Assembly (NCBI GenBank): GCA_947172415.1
Contig: OX359193.1
Coordinates: 6,690,501 to 6,754,500 of the forward strand
Source: Chondrosia reniformis
Taxonomy: Eukaryota; Porifera; Demospongiae; Chondrillida; Chondrillidae
Direction: 5' to 3'
Length of the DNA: 64,000 nt
The position numbers were made by a program, and so were the translations under genes. The notes beneath the pieces are model-generated. The model saw nothing but the letters and a program-made list of their open reading frames with translations. It did not search any database and was not told the DNA's origin. Of the stretch, positions 40,454-52,200 are shown one piece after another. Position 1 is the first letter of the stretch; each line of letters starts with the position of its first letter.

Positions 40454-43400
40454 ATGTTAGGAGAGAGAGATTTAAAGTCAAAACTGTTCTTCGTGACGGT
40501 TTTGGTACTACAGCTGCTAATTGTTCAAGGCCAGGAGTCATGTACTGACGCTAAAAGCTATTTCTATGGAGTCCTAGATCTAGACAGCTCTCTGTTATCG
40601 GTGAGACCCACGGAAAGGGCAGGTATGTTCTTACATATTCCTATATTTCTATATTGTATATGAATGTTTACGCACCAGTCATCGAGACTTTGTAATATAT
40701 ATTGTTGTGCTTTGTGTGTACTGTACAGTGGACGAGTTACAAAATTATACCATACAACATTCTTGCCAGATGGTGAACTATATATTTTGATCATATATAC
40801 TTGTATATCATTATAACTTTGCTGTCTGTGTCCGAGATACCCCCCATTTTTACTTATTCTCAGTTGAATTACATGTAGTGTGTGGTTTTTCGAAAAAATA
40901 TCTAATCTGATCGCTTATGAAACCTATTTATATGGTTGTTTTAGACAGGTGGCCGGATTATAAAGGTTTAACCTCTTTTGCTTTTTCCTCTTCGTAATGA
41001 TTGATTCTGGTTTGGCTTTTAATTGCTTTGATTTATAGATTAGCATGAATATACATGTATATAAGCTATCACAGCCATATAGAGCAATAAAAAGGCCTTA
41101 ATGTACATTGTATGATGTACTTAAACCAATCATCCAATGGATCAAAATATTTAGTCTCCTTTTATTGCTACATTCTATTTTATGGCAATGGCTCAATAAT
41201 AAACAAATAATGTGAATGGGAGTCAAGCAGCTGCTGGTAGAGTCCAAAATTGGTTCCAAATTTAAAGGCACATACCCTTTGATAACGTTCATATCAAATG
41301 TATGCCACCTGGTATATATACAGTGCAATACGGGGCAAGTAGCCCTGTATAGCATGGAGTATGCACACAATGTACTTAAAAATAATAATACATGTAGTAG
41401 TAATGAAAATGTAAGTGAAGTATAGAATGACATACAGTGTACGTAAATACTCACTTTGTCTCATAATCAGTAATTTGTGAGAAATGCCTTAAATTTAAAA
41501 ACAAGATAGTAACTACTTCAAGACTCAAAGAGTACACACAGTTGCAACTGGGTCCCTCCTTAAAAATATCCCCCCACCCCCTTGAAGAAATTGTAATAAG
41601 AAACAAACCTTATACTAGGTTGCCCTGTCTATATTTACTATATTGTATTTTGTCTCTCCATGGGATGTTCTCTAAAAGTGTTGTGTTTGCATAATATTTC
41701 ATAGATCAGCCATGTAATCAATCACTGACTTGCTGCACTGAGGCAGCTGTAAGAACACTCAAGGATATAGCCGAGAAGCACAACAAGGGAAGGATACAGA
41801 AAGTAGTTGATTCAGCTGCAAATATTGTTTGCTCTCCAGAACAATATGAAAGTGAGTTCAAAAGAACCAAAACTATAAGTGGGACAGCCAGTTGGTTTAG
41901 GAAGTGCTTTGATGCTATTCATTGTATCATCCAAAATGGAAAAGCCTGTTCTTTAATATTTTAAGGCTGCGCAGTTGTGTCTAGCTATAAGGATTATCTG
42001 ATGTAGTGCAGTTGCAGACTTCCTCTTTGGACTCATATGCTTTCATGTGATCACACCCGTAAGAGTAGGAAAACAGTCTGAAATACCAGGACAGCTACGT
42101 ATATAACTCTGTATAACTAGCTAATCTCCATTATGAAGTTCACCCTTTGTCCTTATTGTAATCAATTTTGTGTCATATGTCAGTCATGTGTATGTACCGT
42201 TTAATATTTTTATAAAAAATGAAATATTTGAAGTGATCACGCCTATGTGGGTGTGACCTAATATCTGCCACCATATGTAAAGGTGAGCTTTGTGTTAGTG
42301 TAAATTGCCTTATAACTATAAATACAACTCTCTATATGATAGTAGTTGATTTTCATTTTTAAAACCGTAAATATCATTAGTGATTTAGTCTGTTGGAGTA
42401 CCCTAGGATGATAATCCACTTTTGTAAGTTTGTTAAGTAAGAGAAATTAGTAAAAGCATTTGCTATATATTCACTGAATTACTTACATTTGATGACAAGA
42501 AGCTAGATAATTATATGACAATGAAATAGGTGGTATCCTCAGTCTCACCAAGACTATACCTAATCCACTTTAGGAAGGAGGGCATTTCTTTCAGATGTAG
42601 GAAGCCTGACTGTTCTAAGATACCATTTCCTTATATGGATATAATTGACATGTACGTACGTGTGGCTAAGGAAAAATTCATACAGAGGGTAGACTATTTC
42701 CTAGACGTACGTATTACCTAGGGAAAGCCTATAGGATTAGGATACAGTTTCATACCAATTATTATTTTCCCATTGGGCCAGATAGCTGTTTACGAAATTC
42801 TACCCATCATCATCAGAGACCCTGAGATCTGCTATAAAAGACTGCATGCACTCTATGCATTTTCATCGTTTCATTTGCTTAAAATGTTTTCCAAATTTTA
42901 CCTTTAGATGCTTTATCTGCCTTTAAACAAGTGGAAAAATTAGCAATTCATGTTGAGATTGAGCAGGCGTTGGGATCTGATCACTTTAGTGAGACTGTTC
43001 TGTTGCCATTTTATAATTTCATTGATGCAGTGGGAGTGTATCTCCAAGGTAACAGAAGCTTGTGCGGGGCAGAGAATTTGTTACCAAATCTTGCAGTCAA
43101 TTTTATATGGTCGCTACTGAAAATTGGAAATGCTGATGACTCAATTAATAAGAGTTGCTTCAGAACATATATACTCAGTAAATACAATGATATCATAAAC
43201 CAAGTCAAAGGTGAAGTGGAAGGCATTTTATTACGTGTCTATCACGTAATCAGGTATAAGACATTGTTATTCAAGGCAGTTGACAGTTTGATGCAGGAAC
43301 CTTGGGCAGCTGAATGTAAGAGTGGTTTGATGCGGCTTCACTACTGTGACGGTTGTAGTGGCTTGCATTCAAATGCAAGTCAAAGGACCCTGTGCTACTC

Positions 43401-45283
43401 AGAGTGCTCTCAAGTTAACTCAATGTGTCTGAAAGGATACAAAGCATTAGAAAACATTACTGAGAGCTGGATTAGTATGAGTGACTCGATTAAATATGAA
43501 TTTTTAGGTTTCAATCCAGATAATCTCCTTCGTGGATTATTTCACCTTTATGACCTTTCTAGCAATATAGAAACTATTAAATCAGAGGTAAGATCATACT
43601 TTTATCAATGAAAAAGTACATTCACAGTTGACTCAGTCAACATATTAATTATAATTACTGCTTAATTTGAACTGTAGTATTAGTACTGTGTGTGTTATCT
43701 CCGCTTGACATCTTACAATGTATATGTAACTCATAATCTAGGATGTGCTATGCTGTTAATTCAGCTGATATGTAAATAAAAGTAATTTATTTTCATTAAT
43801 ATACATATCATGTAGTCTTTCATGTTGTGCAATCTCAATATACTACTATTAAATGCATACATGCAGTAAATCAATTGATTATCTTACGTACTTTGTCTCT
43901 ATATTATTTTTTGATAGGTTACTAATCGTTGTCGTTCACCAAGAGTCAAAAAACAAGTTGTTGGTCATTCTGCAATAGTTCCAGATTTCAAATTCATTAC
44001 AAGGGACAAGAGACAGTCCGAGAGCTCTTTAATTCCTCATCTCCACTCCCAAATTGACTGTGCTACTGAATTAGCCAAAGGAGTGAGAGTTTCAAATCTT
44101 CTTTCTAAGATATGTGAGAATGCTACTTCTACTTCTGGTTGTGCACCGGATATTTATAACAGGTGAAAATGTTGGCTAAACTATTAATAATTTTGTAAAA
44201 TTCATACCTTTTAGCAGTGGACCCTTGTAACGTATAGGGTCTGGCAAGGGTACACCCAAAGAGTTGTTAATTATATTCCAACTGTGCACATCCATGTGTG
44301 TAGAATAAATTTGTACACAAACTTTGTCAAATTACTGTTTTAATCCACTTGTAAACCCAAAATGTATATATGTATTCGGTGTAGGTAAGTTTCCATAACA
44401 TTACAATGGTAGATTTCTCTTATAAATCCAGGACTCCCATATGTGCTAATGGGTCCATCATGTCTTAAATAGAAATTATAATACAACTTGTATTACATAC
44501 AATGCATTGTGTATCTACATACATGCATACCATTAATATTCTTGTAATGGAAATTGTCTTTTGTATGTAGCACCCAGAGAGCAGTATTTTCTCCAAAAAC
44601 CGAGGAAGTGTTGAACAAGTTGAAGAAGGAGAGGCTGTTTATCCTTACCATGTTGTACCAGTGCAATGAACCAGACTGTCCCAGCTTTAGAGAGTATCCC
44701 CATCCCTCCTCCTGTAGTACCACACCCACTTCTTCACCAGAGCCTTCTACAACCCCTCCCACAACCAATAACTGTGCCATTGGAAATGTTGGGGACCTGG
44801 ACACAGGTTAGGAATATAAGATCACATATCTATAACAATGTGCCTGCTGCATGTGTTTTCCAACATAGATGCCCCATTGGGTCTGGCTTATACATAAAAT
44901 ACCCCTAGCCCTACATCTTGTATAAAACATGAATTTCTTTGAGAACTAAAAATGGCTTCCAGCCAGTATGGAATGCTTCTAACTTATAATTTAGCAAGGA
45001 TCCATTGTGCAGAGTGTATATCTATATAATATGATTTTGTTTCTTAAGCTACTTTGTGATTTAACTGTTAATGTCTGCAGAAACAGATGATGATATGTCA
45101 TTCAGTGGGTCTGGAGATGGATGTCCTGACACAGTAGATTTGCAAGTACCAGTTACAGATGATCACAGCTATATAGCCTTATTACCATATACAACAAGGC
45201 CAAGTTCTGCTATATCTCAAACGTCTGGTTCTACTTTTACTGGTTTGTTCTTTCTTGCAATATTACTGGTAGCTGCACTTTGA
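40454..45283 (+). CDS. Glypican, GPI-anchored heparan-sulfate core protein (paralogue b)
   Basis: Tandem duplicate of the preceding glypican with the same six-exon plan and phases; 559 codons plus stop: 40454-40622, 41705-41851, 42908-43587, 43918-44162, 44571-44806, 45081-45283. Signal peptide with core LFFVTVLVLQLLIVQG (~11-26). Cys-rich domain with CNQSLTCCTEAA early and AECKSGLMRLHYCDGCSGL later. RDKR in exon 4 is a furin-type site at the place where the family is cleaved. A Pro/Thr/Ser-rich stalk follows. DDDMSFSGSGDG (~495-506) offers two Ser-Gly glycosaminoglycan sites. Hydrophobic C-terminus FTGLFFLAILLVAAL is a GPI signal. I start at the ATG 40,454 because upstream in-frame sequence has no ATG. 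Confidence 0.93.
42596..42840 (+). repeat. Family D repeat, diverged copy D2
   Basis: Contains CTAAGATACCATTT and, on the minus strand, the hammerhead-like core CTGATGATGATGGGTAG ... AACAGCTATCTGGCCC (about 42,770-42,830). It lies in a glypican-b intron. Confidence 0.65.
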
Positions 45284-46211
45284 ATTTATCCACTCTTCAC
45301 CAAATATGGCAATTTCTTCACTCTATCATTTTAAATCAACACTTATCAAATCAACCAAGTCAATACATAATCCTATATTTAGTAGTGTACACGTTATATT
45401 ATCTTGTTTTGTAGTCAATCATTACCCAGTTCATCCTCAGTGTAAAACCTCCACAAAATTTAAATTTTTGCTCTGACGGTGAATAATGAAGAAAATACTA
45501 TATATAAACTAGTTAATGGTTGCAGCTTTCATAGACATGTATGAAAGGCTTCCAATGAGTTTTTGCAAATTTTGATATCCATCCAAATTTGCCCTACCTC
45601 TCACCACACATTAACTTCGTATACCAGTAATTTTATGTACATTTAGTGCTGTAACTCTGTCAAATGGAGAGATATGAAGCTGCAACTTTGTGTTGTGTAG
45701 TATGGTATAGACTATTGAATATGGCCTATGGTTTTTTAGACATTTTCTTCTTTTGTATTCTTACTACACCTATGTATAATTCATCATTGGATTTTTATAT
45801 ACTTGAAGTTTGACCTTTCTTACAGAGAACACAGACCTAATTTTAAAACTCCTTTTCAATGTTTATCTTCCGTGGCTTCGTACACTAATTATTGTAACAT
45901 GAACTGCATATATATAGTTTAATGTACAGAAAACAAACACATACTACAAAATGCAGAATGGCATTACAAACCTATGTATTTACGTATGCATAGAAATCAA
46001 CAGTATAAGAAACTGCTATAATACGTTACTATATATGGGTGTATGGCCTGCACATACATATAGAGGATACAGATACATACAGAAGGGATGTGAATACAAA
46101 AATATTGTAGCTGGATATGTTACAAGCTATGGATGAGTGCAGAAAGTTAATAATGTTGCCAGGGGAATTTCAATTAATTAACTGCCAATAGAGACTTCAT
46201 TAGATCCTGTT
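45284..46211. other. Glypican b - YAP convergent spacer
   Basis: Two genes end here tail to tail. The spacer holds both 3' UTRs and one isolated satellite-like monomer (45,551-45,695). Nothing else recognised. Confidence 0.6.
45551..45695 (-). repeat. Isolated diverged copy of the 169-bp satellite monomer
   Basis: Reverse complement of the satellite: TCCAATGAGTTTTTG, TTTGCCCTACCTCTCACCAC, ACATTAACTTCGTATACCA and TCAAATGGAGAGATATGAAG all match in order and spacing. It covers most of one monomer length, starting in mid-monomer, and is more diverged than any monomer in the arrays. Confidence 0.88.
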
Positions 46212-49200
46212 TTAGACCTTGTACAATTCTGTATATTGATTGAGATCTGGTGGTGGAAAGTTAGGGTCAATAGAAGGTTGCAGATCTGAAGGAGCCTCGG
46301 GATCCATTCTGGTGACTCCAGTATCTACATTGGTACCAGGAAGATTATTGATAACATTGCCGTTCCAGGGTTGTTGGAATTGTTGGTGCCCAAACTGATT
46401 CATATGTACACCAGTGTCCATGTCATCTATGGCAGGGAATTCAGGGTAGTTGGGAGTTGCCACAACACCAGAATCTTGAGATCCCTGCCTGTGATGGTGC
46501 TCACTACCAGAGAGGTATGGATCAGCATGAAGCAGCTGAGATTGGGGTAGTCTTTTATCATGCACACGCCATCCAGGTTGTTGTTGTTGTTGTTGTTGTT
46601 GGGGCTGTTGTTGTTGGTGCTGAGAGAGGAAGGGCAGGCTGTACTGTCTAGTGTGCTGGTTGCCATGGTGAAATCCTAATCCACTACTGCCAGCTCCACC
46701 TCCATTAGCATTACTTCCGGGGCTGCCAATGGGACCACTGATGGATTTGGAATGGGAATGGGAAGGTTGAGGCCCCCATGATGGACGACCATGACTCATC
46801 TGTGGAAAAATAGTAACACAAAACACTCAACCCACATATGTGATCACCAAGATATAGCACTAATACTATCAGATAATTGTGGATATCAAGTAAAAATAAA
46901 AAGAAGGAAAAAATACTTTTTTTTAGTTGTTTGGTTAGATTGCCAAAATATCCCATAAACTATTAAATCTGAATGTTGTTTGAGGCAACTTACAGATGTG
47001 GTTGACTGATCCCATGCAGCTTGTCCAATGGGGCGTGTTGGTGTCATTGCTTGGTGCAAGGGGTGATGATGAGCAGGGGGGGCGTGGTTGTTGACTGATG
47101 CAAATGATCCACTTGGGCTGTTACTCTGTCCAGGTGTGTGAGCAACAGAGTGTATGTTGCGATGAGGACTGTGGGCCCCGGTAAGGGGGTGTTCCCACTG
47201 TGTAGTTCTCTCAATGTGACTACAGAGAATGAGAGTGAATGAATAATAACACAATTACCAACCAGTTCAACTGCTAACTGGAAAACCAGCTACACACTAC
47301 CCATAGGTAAAAGTTGCTATTGGATGCATACATAAAAACTGAACCCTATGATGAGGAAATCCTGGAGGTTTGTAAAGATTTTTGTCTCCACAAAAATTCT
47401 TCCCAGGAACACTCAAAATGCTATATACCTGCATACTGCCTAGCAACCATACAAGTTCACTGTATCTGTGTGGTATGGCAACATCACAGCAAAGGAATTA
47501 TCACCTATTCCAGCTGTAATATATACATGTGCCTACTCTGGTATACCCCATTTTAAAGGTCAGAGATAATCACCAAGAAGTCTGTTTTTTGCATTCTTAT
47601 CTTTCCTTACTGTAGTCAAAGGAAAGGGAAAGCAGTAAACAATTCATTCAAGAAGCCATAGCAGTAAGAGTGAGGAGAAACCAGACAGGTGCCCATCAAC
47701 TTTAGAACCACCCAACTTGCATAACAAGTAGCACAATGTGCACTCAATGTGTGCTATATATCCACTTCAGAATGATACTATTAACCACAAGTGTGTGGTA
47801 ATAGAAATTAAGATCTCACACAATTTTAAGTCACAAGGCAGCTGATGAGAAAAAAATTGGACAAAGTTGTCTTAATATATTAACTCCTATCATTTCCTTG
47901 ACAACTTCAAAGCAAAGATCCCTGTGACTTGTCCTACTGTGATCATATAGAGGAAATCACATAGTTACATGTAACTAAGATAGGACAAAGCATAATCAGA
48001 GAATACAAATTGAGGGGGTGGTGTTATATCCCATAAACTTTCCTATAGTTGGCCATATTTATAAGATCAGGGTAGGTGTTATACAATGATACATATGTAT
48101 GTCTAGGATACAAGAATTGCCTTCTCACAATGGTTTTAAAATAAAACACTCATACAAGAAAATACGTATTACGTATGTAGCAAAAACTTCTCCCTAGAAA
48201 TGGTTCAGTATTCCTTGATTATATAATTTAATTTTTGAAGGGATTTCCTTCAGTATTTCCAAAGTCTGATTTAAGACAAATTCACACATAACACCTCTAC
48301 ACACATCACTCAGGTTACACTGTACAAGTGTGACCGTGTGTAGGTGTGTGTAAATACTACTCAGAACTTCACACACAGAATGGTCCATTAGAATGGTTTC
48401 TGTATTCTGTTTCCCCTTAGCACAAAACTCCTTAAATTTGAATTTTACCTGATCAAGGGAGAAGCCTTGTAAAAGCACCAACCCCTTAAGGAAGGTGCTT
48501 ACTGTAATACATAAACACATAACTAAGGCACTATGTAGATAAACTATTATCCACACACCTGTAGGGTAATTCACAAGCTATACATATATGTATACACAAA
48601 TCATGTGATGTGTTCAGGTATTTAGATTTTACTATATACATACATACATAGCATAGGCCAAGGATTCACAGAAGATCAAGATAAAGAAAAAGACAAAGAT
48701 TCCCAGGATCACTGATGAAGGGTGGAATTCCCAGAAATGGTTGTCTGACCCAGTGGAGAAGAAGATGAAAGAAGGGAAAAGAAGGGAAAAGAAGGGAAAA
48801 GAAGGAAGAAAAGACTCCTGTATCTTCATCCAAAGCTCTCTTCAGGTTTAGTTCCCCTATAGGCTCTTTTACAGAATAGGCATATAGCATGTAGGAAAAT
48901 GGTATCTTAGATTTTTCATATGTATGTACGTACGTATGTACTTCTGTACAGTGCTCCACGACTAAAGAGTACATTTGTAAATAGTGTTTGTTATCTATAC
49001 AGAAGGTACATACATAGGACTCAAAGGTCAAGGTCACACTTGAACTGGAAGAAGCGCTGCAAATCAAACATTTAGATTACTACTTGTAAAGGTACGTGAA
49101 ACACTCAAAGTGAAGTGAATATGGAAAATAAATTGACGTATACACTCAACAAAGTTCAGAGAACTCTGGACCTATATAACCTATAGAAAACCACCTTTTT

Positions 49201-52200
49201 AACTGGTAAATTTTAACCATTTAAACTGGCTTTATGAAAAGGCTCTATACCACAACTAAAAATAGAAGTATGGAGCAAAGTGAAGGTGAATGACACTAAT
49301 GTAAACAGGACTTAAGAGCACCCAAGTCATTACGGCATAGAAACAAGGAAATTGTAAAATTTCACTTTTTATATTCAATGCCTAAAGGGACTCTCAATGA
49401 ACAACCAGTTCAAAGAAGACCAGCTGCCACTCTTATTACTCTAGCTTAAAGAATCACACCATCCTCACCCTACCCTGAAGACCGTCAGCTTTAGAAGCCT
49501 GATTATTGCATCCCCTACAAGTAGGAAAGGCTCACAAAGCTTCTTCCCTCTATGAATGTTTCCATGACAACCAGACAGAAAGTATAGAGAACTAAAATCA
49601 ACAAAATTCATTTAAGGTTTCCCATTAAATCAAAGGTTCCAGTGACACAAAATCTAAACTGATTATATGTAGCTAGTACAAGCCTCCTCTTCAATCCCAC
49701 AGAGTATCTACCACAAACTGGTATCCCACACTTGACCATACATGGCACATTTCTTCAATGACAAGACACAATTCTACAATCTGGTCACTTCATCCAGATT
49801 TACGTACATACATACGTAATTCTCAATCTTCATTCTACTATATACTACTAACTGATTACTATTACCACAACAAGCACACACATACAGATTGCTACAAGAT
49901 CAAATCCAGGCAATTCTGTTCTTCATGTACTTAATCTAGTATTTTCCTTAATCCTAACATCCTCCACCCACAAAATACATGGTCTGGTGACACAATGTCA
50001 ACCTAATGATATAGCAACAACTATGTGGTCTGACGTTACTCAACAGAGCACAGTGAACTTGGATGGTTGGGAACACAAGAACACACATTAAAGTCAAATA
50101 ACTAGCTATATCAGTTAGGCATGGACATGAAGCATGCTTACCACAGTTGACAGAGGCACATACAAACAAGTATATTTACACATAAAATTTAGGTAAATCA
50201 ATACACAAATATATCACAGAAGCTACAATTAAATACAGATAAAAGTGTCTATGTAAATAGAATCTTATTAACAAGTAGAAATGGCAAGACAATCAAAGGT
50301 AGTCATACAGTAATATGTTACTGTCAACTGACCTATGTACGTATATAGTTAAGTTATAAACACATTCTAAGAAAATCAGCCATATCCTTTACACAGAGCA
50401 AAAGTCACACAAAAGAGTGACTTACCATTTGAGTAATCTAAAACCCATTTTCCTACATACGTACTATGTCTATTATACAGTAAAGGTCTATAGGGAACTA
50501 AACCTAATGAGATCTTTGGATGAGGATACAAGAGTCTCCTATATATTCTCCACTGGGCCAGACACACTTACAGGAAGCACAAAGAAGCAACTTTTTGCCC
50601 ACAAGACTGACTAACCGTCTACAGTCTTGCTTCCTCTTACAAGGCAGTAATGGACACCTGATACTGCCTGGCAGCTGATGTCTAACAGCCGGGGGACAAA
50701 GAGGAGTTGGGTGCAGGTGTGGAGGACAGACACATTAACTTTGTGTAGGGGTCCTTAATAAGGAACAACTCCTCAAGACTTGGAAACTGTATCATAATAA
50801 CATAATGGCCAAAGATTGTACACAAGCCCGCATACGGTGATGAGTGCACTACAAAACTACATGAGCCTTTATCTGTGGTCTAACATACATTATGTACAAT
50901 AAGCAAACGGTCTCTATATTAGTCTTTATACTTACCTTTACAAGGTTAAATAAACAGTCTTTATTGCATGTACACATTAGCAAAAATTGATATAGTAGAT
51001 TATTTAATATTAAATTTGGCATATATGGTACAAAATTACGAGAATATCAATTTCAATTCATTTAAAAACAAAGTGACAGGGAATAAAATAATTCAAGATG
51101 AGTTCCACATTGAATAACTGCTCCACATACTGTACAAATTATTGAAACGTTATCGAACGACTTGGGAGACGAGCTCTACTGGTACTGGACGGTTAGGGCA
51201 AAACTCGGCCATTTCTCATATCTTGGAATTTAATAATGTAAGCGTGCACAAATAAGTTCAATCAACTTTATTTATGTACATACATAATATGAAATGTAAA
51301 CTAAGTATAAAAACAACAATGCTGAACAGTGGACTACCTACCTACGTACATGTACATAAACTGAAACAGCTGATCGTACGTACTACGTACATGTTCACAA
51401 AACATACTGTTTTAAAACAACCTCACTGATAAGGCTTTGTGGGATTGCAACTCTGTAGACCATGCAATATACATAATATATTCTTTTTATATGAGCTGAT
51501 GGGGACTTTCCTGGTTTAAATTATAATGATACAGTCTGGCACATTAAACAATTATTTGATTCCAGACAAACTGCCTTCAGAGAGGAACAAAGCAATAATA
51601 TCCCCCAATCCTCCAGTCAAGACATTTTGTGGTTACATTACAGGAGGTAGCACCCTAACCATACAAAGTCTTGCCTCAGTGAGTGAAGCCTTGGGAGGGC
51701 AAGTGCAAAGCCACTAAAAAGTGAAGTAAGCCATGACATAACAATATTTAAAAGACTTATCTCCGACTGGCATAACAGTTCATTAGAAAGTAGCACGTCA
51801 TCAGATGACACAATAACCAAACATATAAAAGGATAAAAAATTAATGAACTAAGATAGAAAAACAATTTGGTGTGTTTGAAAGGCTCACAGCACTTTTTAT
51901 AACATTTCTGAGATTCTGCAATGAGGTAGATTCAATGGGCTGGTCTTAAATTAGCTTACCACATCAACAGTCAAAAATATTGGATGTTCTGGTAACTATA
52001 CTTTAACATTATTTTCCAATGAATATCATGACATATATCATTCCTTTATCCTACATCTAAATGTCAAGCCAAAACCACAATTTATAAGTTTGATAATTTT
52101 TAAAAACATCTCCATAAAAGAAATACATTGTCCACAGTTGTACATTGACTGAAGGAAATGCTGCAACTTCACACTAGTACTATATACGGCACTTGCAAGG

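Noticed and set aside
48666-49067. 133-codon minus-strand frame in the YAP intron
   Set aside because: Runs through family D repeat and low-complexity sequence; no domain.
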